Shown: positions 17,947 through 27,120 of the stretch, one piece after another
Layout: the number at the start of each line of letters is the position of its first letter
Numbering within the stretch: the stretch's first letter is position 1
Origin: Lachnospiraceae bacterium
Lineage (GTDB): Bacteria > Bacillota > Clostridia > Lachnospirales > Lachnospiraceae
Direction of reading: 5' to 3'
Length of the DNA stretch: 64,000 nt
Assembly: GCA_910575475.1 (NCBI GenBank)
Contig: CAJTGD010000001.1
Span: forward strand, 1-64,000
The notes under the pieces: generated by a model
What the model saw: only the letters and a program-made list of their open reading frames with translations
What the model was told of the DNA's origin: nothing
Databases searched by the model: none
Translations under genes and position numbers: made by a program

Positions 17947-18626
17947 TCAGCCGTCAATCCTCTTTAGCTGATAAGAGCGGCTTCCCAGTCCGATCTCCTC
18001 CCCATGCTCAAGAACAAGCTCCGCATTGCGGCTCTCCATGCGGCTGAACAGAGCTTCTCTCCCCTCTGCCTGATAGATCAGATCCACGCAGGCCTGATCC
18101 AATGCTACAGGATCAGCGGACGCTTTTCTTTCAGACGGGTTCCGCCTTCTACCGGAATCGTTGCCGAACCGTCCTCATCCATGATCACCACATCCGCAAT
18201 TTCCGTAAAACCATGATCCTCCGCCACCTGATAATGCATGGCTGTTTCTGACCGTGAGCCGCCATAGGCTGTATTACATTCCACAATAGTGCCGTTTACA
18301 GATTGTACCAGTTCTTTGATCAGATTCGGATCCAGATAGTTGCTGGCCGGAGGTTCTCCGGTGGACAGCTTGACTGCGGTCTGATTGCCTTCCAGCCCTG
18401 TGCCCAACGCGGTATAGATCTCCATCAGGGCTTTCGGGGTGATCTCTGCAGTCATATACACGGTACTGCCCTTATTCTCCTGCTCATGCTGCTCATGGGT
18501 ATAGCTCAGTTCCACCTCCCCGCCCATCATGCTCTGCATATTTCTAATAAGGAAAAATCCTCCGATCCCTGCAATGACCAACAAGACACCCGCCACGATC
18601 GCAATCCATTTTACGATTCGTTTCAT
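17947..18626 (-). pseudogene. DUF362 protein with internal deletion
   Basis: The N-terminal 165 residues form an anchored DUF362 protein: membrane segment 7-29, then KLSTGEPPASNYLDPNLIK, VECNTAYGGSRSETAMHY and IMDEDGSATIPVEGG. The frame then shifts, and a second frame supplies the true C-terminus: ADPVALDQACVDLIYQAEGR to LEHGEEIGLGSRSYQL, stopping at 17947. Roughly 150 codons, including any ferredoxin-type Cys clusters, are lost between. AGGGAGA precedes the ATG. The short frame alone would stop at 18105. Confidence 0.8.
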
Positions 18627-18837
18627 AAATGCATCTCCCTTCTACTTTTATTCAGTATAATAAGAATTTCCCCAAAAGTACAATGCGGATTATGAAATCC
18701 AGATTGCATAAAACGAAACCTGGTTACGGAGCATGCCCGGTCAAGATATGACCTGTAACAATATGACCTGTAGCAACATCTGTGTATTTACACCTGCCTT
18801 CGAGCATGTTAAACTGAAAATGACAGGAGGAACGGCC

Positions 18838-19731
18838 ATGATTGATTTAAAGACATTGGAACAGCTTGTGATATTTTCTCATACAGGAACTCTCTGCGAA
18901 ACTGCGAAGAAACTCCACATTTCCCAGTCTACTCTGACCCGTGGGATGCAGAAACTGGAATCTGAGTTTGGTGTTTGTTTATTTATCAGGACAAAGAACA
19001 GCCTTTCTCTGACAGAAGCGGGAACGCTTGCGGCTGCGGAAGCCGAGGTCTTCCTGCGCCAATACGCAGGCATGCTGCGGCATGTTCAGGATTTTGACCG
19101 AAAAAAACGCACTGTTTCGATCGGTTCCTGCGCGCCGGTTCCAATCTCCGTACTTGTTCAGCGTATCACCGTAGCTTGTCCTGATACTTCTATTTCTACT
19201 GAATTAAAAAAAATCCCCCAGCTGTTATACGGACTGGAAGACGATACATATCAATTGATCATTTTACCCTTTCCCCCGGAAAATGACCAGTTGTCCTTTC
19301 AGAAATTATGTGAAGAACAGCTTTTTTTCTACTTACACAAGAATCATCGGTTTGCCGGACGGAAATCCCTGCATGTCCGGGAAATGAATGGTGAAAATAT
19401 GTTATTGCTCCGGGATATCGGGTTCTGGCACGACCTGGTCACCGAAAAAATGCCGGATTCCAGATTTTTCATACAAGCGGAAACTTATCCATTCCAGGAA
19501 TTGATCGCCAACTCTACGATATCGGTCTTTACCACCGACGCATATCCTGACACGCCGCCGGACACGGCCAGCCCATCCCTCAATGAGACGAAGCCGGAAG
19601 CGCCCTCCGGGCATGAAAACTCAGGAATGGAACGAGTTCGTGTACCGATCGCGGACCCGGAATTTCATGTGACTTACTATGTTGTATACAAAAAGGAGAA
19701 CGGCAAACGTTTTCATGCCTTCTCATCCTGA
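18838..19731 (+). CDS. LysR-family transcriptional regulator
   Basis: A 297-residue LysR regulator. The helix-turn-helix is at 15-45 (GTLCETAKKLHISQSTLTRG), followed by an effector-binding domain with lower similarity to the other two LysR proteins here. The ATG at 18838 follows AGGAGG by eight bases; the upstream in-frame ATG at 18733 has none. Residues 235-265 form an unusual Pro/Ser/Thr-rich insert (TPPDTASPSLNETKPEAPSG). It is divergent from the DUF362 remnant, a possible former target. Confidence 0.8.
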   Translation: MIDLKTLEQLVIFSHTGTLCETAKKLHISQSTLTRGMQKLESEFGVCLFIRTKNSLSLTEAGTLAAAEAEVFLRQYAGMLRHVQDFDRKKRTVSIGSCAPVPISVLVQRITVACPDTSISTELKKIPQLLYGLEDDTYQLIILPFPPENDQLSFQKLCEEQLFFYLHKNHRFAGRKSLHVREMNGENMLLLRDIGFWHDLVTEKMPDSRFFIQAETYPFQELIANSTISVFTTDAYPDTPPDTASPSLNETKPEAPSGHENSGMERVRVPIADPEFHVTYYVVYKKENGKRFHAFSS

Positions 19732-20221
19732 TTCTTTTTCAGACCGCTATATTAGCCGCCAGTCCGGCTGCAATGCCACATATCATGCACGACACCAAAT
19801 GCATTGCCGCTGTCGTTCCCCCAGCGCCATACTACAAATTAAGAAGCTGCGGATTTAACAGCACGCTGCTCATCATAAAAGACGCAAGCCAGTCATGCCG
19901 CATCCCGTGCCGTGAAAAGGACGCCGCTCTTTTATCCTTTATTTTTCAAAGCTCTGATAGATGGCATCCATTACAAAAACTGGCACAAAGGTTCAGCTAC
20001 TTCTAATTTTCCAGTATATCACCACATTCACTTTGGAATAATAAACACTGAATGACCATATGAAATGAATCACAGGGGCATAATCCATCACTTCCTGGCT
20101 CAGCGGCTCCGTACTCTGGTTATTGCCGGACAGGAGGCCTCCCCCAATCACACCTGTGACGAGAATAAAAAAAAGCAGCCAGGCCTCCTCTTATAATTTT
20201 CCATTTTTACAAATTCGAATT
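19732..20221. other. Intergenic region with two gene remnants
   Basis: Both remnants are on the minus strand. One near 19740-19830 is a short hydrophobic C-terminus (TTAAMHLVSCMICGIAAG). The other, 19993-20206, reads GLAAFFILVTGVIGGGLLSG then STEPLSQEVMDYAPVIH: the membrane anchor and start of an element-type lysozyme/peptidase (CwlT-like), broken after the catalytic domain's first residues. Neither has a start codon with a ribosome site. This hints that another conjugative element once stood here. Confidence 0.4.
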
Positions 20222-21013
20222 TTATGACTTTATTTTTTTCTTTTGTAAGAATATAAAAATGGCAATCAAAACCACGTTGACAATTAGAACTATAATGCTT
20301 CCTTCGATTTTGCAAAATCCGCCGGATAAAATATCACTCCCAGTAAAAGTCGTAACAAACAGATTGGGATAGTCATCAGCAAGCGACACACCGCCTAAAA
20401 CTAATGCACCAATTCCATTCCATAAAAAGTGCATAATAATTGGCGCTATAATAGAGCCGCTATATTCAAGGACTACTGTCATAAGCAAGCTCATAGTAAG
20501 TACATTTAAAACAGGAATAACACCCGCTTCAAATGCTCCTCCATGCAATGCTGTGAAAAGTATTGTTGTCACAATCGCAGCAACAATTATATTGTGCTTT
20601 TGCTTCAGCATTTGATACAAATAACCACGAACAAGAAGCTCCTGCATAATTGTATTTAGAAATACTGCCAACATCCAGACAGGAAATAAGTTAATGAAAT
20701 TAGTTCCGTCAAAATGGATAATTTTTGCTGCATACATTACGAAAACAGGAATAGCTAACCATACAATCCCTGTGATTACTCCCAATACCACTCCTTTTGC
20801 TGGATTATCGAACAAATGCAATTTTACATCTTTCTTTTCAGCAAGCCAAAAGCCGAGAGTAAAAGCTACTATTGCCAATAGCGGTGTAATTTCTACCCAT
20901 AATCTCCATATAGCCGGTTCCTTTGAAGATGATAACGGCAATAAAGAAACCAATATTGCCCATCCCAGAAAAAAGCCTAGGGACTTTATGACTGTAATTC
21001 CGATTTTTTTCAA
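20222..21013 (-). CDS. CPBP-family intramembrane protease
   Basis: A 263-residue membrane protein with about eight hydrophobic segments, of the CPBP (CAAX protease and bacteriocin-processing, Abi) family. The three motifs are seen: MQELLVRGYLYQ (normally EExxxR; here Gln replaces the first Glu), FTALHGG and HFLWNGIG. Members are linked to bacteriocin self-immunity or protein processing. GGGAGG precedes the ATG. It stands alone, in an AT-rich patch, so recent transfer is possible. The Gln substitution occurs in some relatives and need not abolish activity. Confidence 0.8.
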   Translation of the reverse strand: MKKIGITVIKSLGFFLGWAILVSLLPLSSSKEPAIWRLWVEITPLLAIVAFTLGFWLAEKKDVKLHLFDNPAKGVVLGVITGIVWLAIPVFVMYAAKIIHFDGTNFINLFPVWMLAVFLNTIMQELLVRGYLYQMLKQKHNIIVAAIVTTILFTALHGGAFEAGVIPVLNVLTMSLLMTVVLEYSGSIIAPIIMHFLWNGIGALVLGGVSLADDYPNLFVTTFTGSDILSGGFCKIEGSIIVLIVNVVLIAIFIFLQKKKIKS

Positions 21014-21357
21014 AATAAATACCTCCCAAGCTTCAATTTGTCGGTTTCATTATACCACAATCCGCCACAAAAGTATATTACAATTCCAGGGAGAACGCTT
21101 AAAATACGCTCTCCCTCTTTGTTTTTTTAACTTCCTGTCTTTTACATCTTTTCATTTGCAATTTTGTTCTTCTATTCCATTTCATAATAAACAGCGTAAA
21201 GTTTAAAAGGTTACTTACGCCATAGGGATGGCTGCTTTCTTCTTTAATTCCAGTACTGTTTTCAACGGAAGATCTGTCTTTTCCGCAATCATCTTCTCAT
21301 CCAGAGTCCCCCTGAATTTTCTTCAAAGCGATATCACATACAGAACCCTCTCCTGAC
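21014..21357. other. Intergenic region with terminator and gene tail
   Basis: A plus-oriented terminator-like hairpin at 21088-21116 (AGGGAGA paired with TCTCCCT) is followed by CTTTG and seven Ts, though no plus-strand gene precedes it. On the minus strand near 21230-21330 a frame without start (KMIAEKTDLPLKTVLELKKK) looks like the tail of a lost protein. Nothing else is recognisable. Confidence 0.4.
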
Positions 21358-23331
21358 TTACTGCCTGCCCATCCGTCCGATATAGCTGCAGATCATGTCG
21401 GCTGTTTCCTCCTCACCCACGGATGAGTCAATGCACAATTCATAGCCGTGGGGGTTCCCCCACTCCTGTCCGGAAACATTTTTATAATATGCGCCCCTTG
21501 CGGCATCCGACCTTGCAATGCTCTTTTTTGCAGCCTCCGCACTGTCCCCGTACATCTCCATTACCTTTTTCTCACGGTAGCTTTCCGGGGCATAGATAAA
21601 GATACGGACTACATCCGGATAACCCCGCAGCACATAATCCGCCGATCGCCCTATGATGACGCAGGAGCCCGCGTCCGCAATATGGCGGATGGCCTTTTCC
21701 TGCGCCGCGACAGCGCGCTTTACCGGATCGGCTGTGAGGTACAGTTCCCTCATAACGGCATTTTCATCGGAATTGATGCCGGAAATAAATTCCTGCGCCA
21801 GACCGCTTTCCTGGGCGGCGACCGCCATCAGTTCTTTATAATAGCAGGGGATATCCAGTTTTTCCGCCACCATCTGCCCGATCCGTTTCCCAGCGGAACC
21901 ATGCTCCCTGGCAATCGTGATGACCGCTCCCTGGCGGGACGGCCGGATTGCTGCCGCATCAGGCTCCCGCGTTTTCTTCTCCTGACCTAATTCCTTCCAT
22001 ACCCGTATCATGACTGCTGCCGTAACGAAAATGGCAAGCACATCCGCTGCCGGGGCTGCCCAGAAAATACCGGTAACGCCCATGAAAACAGGAATCAGAA
22101 GGGAAAAAACAATCAGCAGCACATCCCGCAGGACGGACAACGGCGCGGCTGCCTTTGCCTTGCCGATGGACTGCAGGAAGATGGCGCAGACCTTCTGGAC
22201 GCAGGTCACGAGGATAAGGGAAAGGTAAATCCGCAGACAGAGTACGGAAAAATCAAAATACACGGGGTCGTCTGCCGAGCCGAACATCCGGATGAACACG
22301 CCGGGAACAGCCTCAAACAATACGATGCAGACCAGTCCGACAATAGACGTCCATTTCACTATTAGCTTCAGCAGTTCCCGTACCCGGTCGTAATTTTTTG
22401 CGCCATAGTTATAGCCCACGATTGGCTGTGCGCCGGCAGCAATGCCTATGGCGACATTCAGCACGATCTGGAAGAGTTTCATAATGACCACAAATGCCGC
22501 CAGCGGGATATCCGCGCCATAAACGGAGCCTGCGCCATACTTCACCAGCAGGATATTGTTGACAACCGTAATGACCACGATAGAAAGCTGTGTCAGAAGG
22601 CTGGAAGTCCCCAGGGCCATTACCGGCTTCAGGAGCGCCATGCTCGGTCTGAAGCTGCCCGCGCTCATCCGGAACGTTTTCGGATGCCTTAGATAAGCCG
22701 CGCAGATCAGAAAACTGACAAACTGTCCCACAATGGTAGCCCATGCCGCGCCCCTGATTCCCATATCGAGCGCAAAGATGGCAACCGGATCGCCGATGAT
22801 ATTGATGACCGCACCGGTAAGCATGGCCATCATGGCGTATCTGGGGCTTCCGTCCGCCCTGATGATGGAGGCAAGCGTATTCTGCGTCATGGCAAGGGGC
22901 ATCATGGCAAAGATGATCACGCCATACTCGTGCGCCATCTGTATGTTTGCATCCGTCGCGCCAATCAGGCGCAGCAGGCCGTCACCCCACAGGTAGGCAA
23001 TGGCAATCACCATTACACCGGAGAAAAACGATCCAAGGGCTGCACTGCCGACGCTCCTGTGGATATCCTTTGTTTCCCCGCGCCCCAGAGAAACGCTCAG
23101 TGCGGCGGCCGCTCCGTCACCAAAGAACAGGCTTAACCCCCACCCTACTACCGTGATCGGAAAGATTACGCCGGTAGCGGCATTGCCCAGATAGCCTACG
23201 CCGTTGCCCACAAATATCTGGTCTACAATGTTGTAGAGGCACGAAATGATAAGGGAAAAGATGCAGGGAATTGCAAACTTTTGCAGCAGCTTCCCTACTT
23301 TTTCCGTACCAAGATAGTTACTGTTTTCCAT
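21358..23331 (-). CDS. MATE efflux protein fused to cytidylate kinase-like domain
   Basis: A 657-residue protein. Residues 1-450 are a twelve-span MATE drug/cation antiporter (YNIVDQIFVGNGVGYLG near 35, ADGSPRYAMM near 170). After a charged linker, residues 470-657 resemble cytidylate-kinase-like P-loop proteins: VITIAREHGSAGKRIGQMVA is a modified phosphate loop, with later GRSADYVL and ARSDAARGAYY. The ATG at 23331 follows AGGAGG; the in-frame ATG at 23427 would add a leader-encoded 32 residues. The soluble domain might sense nucleotides; no activity is proven. Transcribed from its own promoter through a structured leader. Confidence 0.85.
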   Translation of the reverse strand: MENSNYLGTEKVGKLLQKFAIPCIFSLIISCLYNIVDQIFVGNGVGYLGNAATGVIFPITVVGWGLSLFFGDGAAAALSVSLGRGETKDIHRSVGSAALGSFFSGVMVIAIAYLWGDGLLRLIGATDANIQMAHEYGVIIFAMMPLAMTQNTLASIIRADGSPRYAMMAMLTGAVINIIGDPVAIFALDMGIRGAAWATIVGQFVSFLICAAYLRHPKTFRMSAGSFRPSMALLKPVMALGTSSLLTQLSIVVITVVNNILLVKYGAGSVYGADIPLAAFVVIMKLFQIVLNVAIGIAAGAQPIVGYNYGAKNYDRVRELLKLIVKWTSIVGLVCIVLFEAVPGVFIRMFGSADDPVYFDFSVLCLRIYLSLILVTCVQKVCAIFLQSIGKAKAAAPLSVLRDVLLIVFSLLIPVFMGVTGIFWAAPAADVLAIFVTAAVMIRVWKELGQEKKTREPDAAAIRPSRQGAVITIAREHGSAGKRIGQMVAEKLDIPCYYKELMAVAAQESGLAQEFISGINSDENAVMRELYLTADPVKRAVAAQEKAIRHIADAGSCVIIGRSADYVLRGYPDVVRIFIYAPESYREKKVMEMYGDSAEAAKKSIARSDAARGAYYKNVSGQEWGNPHGYELCIDSSVGEEETADMICSYIGRMGRQ

Positions 23332-23355
23332 AATAGTCCTCCTTTTTACACAAAA

Positions 23356-23417
23356 AACGACACCTGTAGCATCCGTACCGTAATCAGATTTACGCGCGGC
23401 GCGCCACATGTGTCGTT
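23356..23417 (-). promoter_or_regulatory. Structured leader (attenuator-like) of the MATE fusion
   Basis: In the transcript, AACGACAC (RNA 5' arm, 23417-23410) pairs with GTGTCGTT (23363-23356), followed at once by a run of Ts, so the stem resembles an intrinsic terminator placed about 25 bases before the MATE start. Its enclosed part holds CGTAAATC (minus strand, 23387-23394), the element also present twice in the other MATE leader. Confidence 0.55.
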
Positions 23418-23446
23418 GATTTTGCATGATTTAATTTCCAAGTGAT

Positions 23447-23476
23447 ATTATACTTTTTTTGCCTTTCAAACGCAAA
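23447..23476 (-). promoter_or_regulatory. Promoter of the MATE fusion
   Basis: Minus strand TTTGCG at 23476-23471, 18-base spacer, perfect TATAAT at 23452-23447. This puts the start of transcription about 25 bases upstream of the leader hairpin. Confidence 0.6.
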
Positions 23477-23564
23477 GGACATTTTCCACAAAAAACAACT
23501 GCCCGTTATATGTCACAAATATACAAAGTCTGCACACGGCAGTCCTGTGCCGTCAACCAATCCC

Positions 23565-25385
23565 TTATGTCGCAAATCCGGCATACTGAGTCATGTAAAG
23601 TTCATAATATCTGCCCTTTTTCGCAAGCAGTTCCTCATGGCTGCCGCACTCCGCGATCTCGCCGCGCTCCATGACCACAATCAAATCGGAATCCCGTATG
23701 GTCGAAAGGCGGTGGGCGATTACGATACTGGTGCGTCCCTGCATAATGCTGTGCATGGCGTCCTGTATGGCTTTTTCCGTGCGGGTATCCACATTGGACG
23801 TGGCTTCATCCAGAATCAGGATTTTGGGATTCGCCACAAAAGCGCGGGCGATGGCTAAAAGCTGTCTCTGCCCCTGGCTGATATTCGCGCCGGATCCGGT
23901 CAGCACCGTGTCATACCCCTGTGGGAGAAGCCCGATCATATCCCGGCACTGGCTCATTTCCACCGCCGCCGTAAGCTGATCCTCCGCAGCGCTGTCGTTT
24001 CCGTATTTCAGATTATTCCGGACCGTATCGGAAAACAGGACAGTGTCCTGCAGGACAATCGCAATGTTCCGCCGCAGGCTCTCCCTGGACACATCGCTTA
24101 TGTCCTGCCCGTTTATGCGGATTTCCCCGCTTTCTATGTCATAGAACCGCATGAGCAGGTTGACGATGGTGGTCTTCCCGCTTCCGGTAGCGCCCACCAG
24201 CGCCACCTTTCTGCCATTCGGGACAGCCAGTGTAAAATCCCGGATTACAGGAGTTCCAGGTTCATAGGCGAAGCATACGTTTTGAAAGGTCACGGCAGCC
24301 TTTTCGTCCGTCTCCAGCATCCCGCCATTTTTATCCTCTGTTTCCTCGTCCAGCACGGCAAAGACCCTCTCCGCGCCGGCAACCGCAGTCTGGAGCTGCC
24401 CGTAAATCTGGGCGATTTCATTGATGGGCCGGCTAAACTGCTTCGCATATACGATGAACGCGGAGACCACGCCCACCGAAATCAGCCCTTTCATCGAAAA
24501 ATATCCCCCGAAAACGGCAATGATGACAAAACCGATATTCCCGATACAGTTCATCACCGGCCCCATAACGCCGCTGAAGATATCCGTTTTGATCCCTGCT
24601 TTTGTGAGGGAATCAGCCGTGGCGCCAAAATCTGCCACTGTGATATCCTGATGGTTGTATGCTGCCACCGTGCGGTACCCGGCAACCATCTCCTCCACGG
24701 TCCCATTCAGCTGGCCCAGAAGCTGCTGGCGTTTCCGGGAAAACCTGCGCACCCTTCCGGAAAGAATCTTGGTCGCAAGAAAGGTCAGAAGTACCGTTAC
24801 AAAGCTGAGCAGTGCCAGCTGCCAGCAGAACCACAGCATGACCGCCATAGTGCCGATGACCGTAAGCACTCCCGAGAACAGCGATGGCAGGGACTGGGAA
24901 ACAGTGGTGGAGATATTTTCAATGTCGTTGGTCATACGGCTCATCACATCGCCGTGGGAATGGGTGTCCAGGTAGCGTACCGGCAGCTCCACTATTTTTC
25001 CGAACAGCTCCTCCCGCATCCGCCTGACCACATTCTGGCTGAGCCTGGCGCTGCACAATCCCTGAAGCAGCCCGCAGATGCTGTAGAGCAAGTACACGGA
25101 AAGCATCAGCGTCAGCATATGGGATAGGATTCCCTGCTTCTCCCCCGCAATGATGTCCACGGCCCCGCTCTGCAGGCTGGGCGCCAGAATGCCGCACAGG
25201 GTACCGGACAGCACAACCGCCAGCATGCCGGCAACCAGCCTCTTTTCCTCCACAAAATATGCCGCAATCCGCCTGACCGTGGCTTTGATATCATCGACGT
25301 GTTCCGGCTCCGCAAAGCGTTCCCGCCGGTTCATCATCCCCGGAATGTTGCGCTCGGCAAGTCTGGAATCCTGTTCTCCGCTCAT
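23565..25385 (-). CDS. ABC exporter subunit 2 (heterodimeric)
   Basis: A 606-residue half-exporter: six membrane spans (about residues 50-330) and an ATPase domain with Walker A GATGSGKTT, Walker B ILILDEATSNVD with the catalytic Glu, a modified signature ISQGQRQLLAIARA, and H-loop IVIAHRLST. It overlaps the other half-exporter by four bases, so the two make a heterodimer, presumably for drugs or peptides. It has a 45-residue cytoplasmic head. Controlled with its partner by the MarR gene at the operon start. Confidence 0.9.
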   Translation of the reverse strand: MSGEQDSRLAERNIPGMMNRRERFAEPEHVDDIKATVRRIAAYFVEEKRLVAGMLAVVLSGTLCGILAPSLQSGAVDIIAGEKQGILSHMLTLMLSVYLLYSICGLLQGLCSARLSQNVVRRMREELFGKIVELPVRYLDTHSHGDVMSRMTNDIENISTTVSQSLPSLFSGVLTVIGTMAVMLWFCWQLALLSFVTVLLTFLATKILSGRVRRFSRKRQQLLGQLNGTVEEMVAGYRTVAAYNHQDITVADFGATADSLTKAGIKTDIFSGVMGPVMNCIGNIGFVIIAVFGGYFSMKGLISVGVVSAFIVYAKQFSRPINEIAQIYGQLQTAVAGAERVFAVLDEETEDKNGGMLETDEKAAVTFQNVCFAYEPGTPVIRDFTLAVPNGRKVALVGATGSGKTTIVNLLMRFYDIESGEIRINGQDISDVSRESLRRNIAIVLQDTVLFSDTVRNNLKYGNDSAAEDQLTAAVEMSQCRDMIGLLPQGYDTVLTGSGANISQGQRQLLAIARAFVANPKILILDEATSNVDTRTEKAIQDAMHSIMQGRTSIVIAHRLSTIRDSDLIVVMERGEIAECGSHEELLAKKGRYYELYMTQYAGFAT

Positions 25386-27118
25386 GCCCCTTTCGCCTCC
25401 TCTCCCATCTGGGAATGCCAGATATCCTGATAAGCCCGGCAGGACCCCATCAGTTCCTCATGCGTGCCGCAGGCCAGGATACCGCCGTTTTCCAATACGA
25501 CTATCCTGTCCGCTGAGCGCACAGTGGCAATCCTTTGGGCTATGATGATTTTGGTACTGTCCGGGTGTGACTCTTTTAACGCCCGATACAAAGCCGCTTC
25601 CGTTTTCAGGTCAAGCGCACTGGTGGAATCGTCAAAAATGTAGATTTCTGCAGGCTTTAAGACAGCCCTGGCAACGGAAATCCGCTGCTTCTGGCCTCCG
25701 GACAGGCTCATGCCCCGCTCTGCCACCATCGTATCGTACCCGTCTGCCAGGGAGGAAATAAAACAGTCCGCCTGGGCGATGGATGCCGCAGATGTTAGTG
25801 ACGCCCTATCCGCTCCCGGCAGCCCCCAGGCAATATTTTCCCCCACTGTCATGCCAAACAGCTCGCTTTTCTGCATGGCTATAGCTATTTTCTCCCGGAG
25901 CGCCCGCTGCCGGTATTTTCTGACATCAACCCCGTCCACATAAACCGCGCCGGAATCCACATCATAAAATCGCGTCATCAGTCCTGCCAAAGTAGTCTTT
26001 CCGCATCCTGTGGCCCCAATGACAGCCACGGTCTCTCCTCTGTGTACCTTTAGATTGATATGGGAAAGCACGCTCCGGGTGCTTTTCGGGTAGGTAAAGG
26101 ATACATCTCGGAATTCAATCTCACCCTGTGCCCGGGCCGCCTCGTCGAAAGAGCCTTCCTTCAGTTCCGGCACGCTTTCCAGCACTTCTTTTACCCGTTT
26201 CCATGAGGTGATCCCCCTGGAAATATTCTGGAACAGCATGACCAGCATCAGAATACCGTTCAGAAGCTGGGTGGTATAGGTCAGCGCCGCCATGACATTT
26301 CCCGGTGTGGCGCTGCCGTTTCTCACTGAAAAAGAGCCTGCCAGAAGAATGACCGTGACAGCTATATACATAATCGCATTCGTAAGGGGATTCATAAAAG
26401 CAAAGATCACAAGGGTCTTCAGCTGCGTCCTCACCAGTTCGCCGTTCGCCTTCCCAAACCGTGTTTTTTCATAGGCTTCCCGGACGCAGGCTTTCATGAT
26501 GCGGATGCCGGACACGTCTTCCTGCATGATTTCATTGATGGCATCCAGATGCGCCTGCAGCCTGGAAAACAGGGGATTTGCCCTCCACAGGCACAACCCG
26601 ATCACGCCCACCAGAAACGGAAAAGCGCACAGTACGATAAACCCGAAGCCAGCATTCAGCCGAAACATGAAATACATGCTTCCGAAGGTGAGAAGCATGG
26701 TCCGGATCAGCCCCCTGACAAACAGCGAGACGAAGTTCTGTACCTGGGTGATATCATTAGTCACCCTTGTCACCAGAGAGCCTGTGCCGAAGCGGTCCAT
26801 TTGCGGGAAAGAAAAATCCATGATCCTGCGAAAGCAGTCCTTTCGAATCTCATTTCCAATATTCTGGCTGGATATGTGTACGAACACATTGTTGAGGGAG
26901 CCGCAAAGCCCTCCCACCAGGACAAGGCCAATCATCTGCAGCCCCAGCATCCATATCAGGTGCAGGTCGGCCCTGCCCCCGTTGTGGACGCCAAGGACAC
27001 CGTCATCCACGATTCGGCTCATGAATCCCAGCTGCACCAAATCCATCATCACCTCGCCAATCATAAACAGGCCCGCGATAATGGCAAAGAGCAGATACTT
27101 TCTGATATATTTCCACAT
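25382..27118 (-). CDS. ABC exporter subunit 1 (heterodimeric)
   Basis: A 578-residue half-exporter with six spans (about 15-300) and an ATPase: Walker A GATGCGKTT, signature LSGGQKQRISVARA, Walker B IYIFDDSTSALD. The residue after the Walker B Asp is Asp rather than the catalytic Glu, marking this as the half carrying the degenerate site, usual for heterodimeric exporters. It lies two bases after the MarR stop and overlaps its partner, so all three are co-translated. Substrate unknown. Confidence 0.9.
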   Translation of the reverse strand: MWKYIRKYLLFAIIAGLFMIGEVMMDLVQLGFMSRIVDDGVLGVHNGGRADLHLIWMLGLQMIGLVLVGGLCGSLNNVFVHISSQNIGNEIRKDCFRRIMDFSFPQMDRFGTGSLVTRVTNDITQVQNFVSLFVRGLIRTMLLTFGSMYFMFRLNAGFGFIVLCAFPFLVGVIGLCLWRANPLFSRLQAHLDAINEIMQEDVSGIRIMKACVREAYEKTRFGKANGELVRTQLKTLVIFAFMNPLTNAIMYIAVTVILLAGSFSVRNGSATPGNVMAALTYTTQLLNGILMLVMLFQNISRGITSWKRVKEVLESVPELKEGSFDEAARAQGEIEFRDVSFTYPKSTRSVLSHINLKVHRGETVAVIGATGCGKTTLAGLMTRFYDVDSGAVYVDGVDVRKYRQRALREKIAIAMQKSELFGMTVGENIAWGLPGADRASLTSAASIAQADCFISSLADGYDTMVAERGMSLSGGQKQRISVARAVLKPAEIYIFDDSTSALDLKTEAALYRALKESHPDSTKIIIAQRIATVRSADRIVVLENGGILACGTHEELMGSCRAYQDIWHSQMGEEAKGA

Positions 27119-27120
27119 GG

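Noticed and set aside
19773..20006. A 77-codon plus-strand frame after the LysR gene
   Set aside because: No ribosome site; minus-strand remnants explain the region better.
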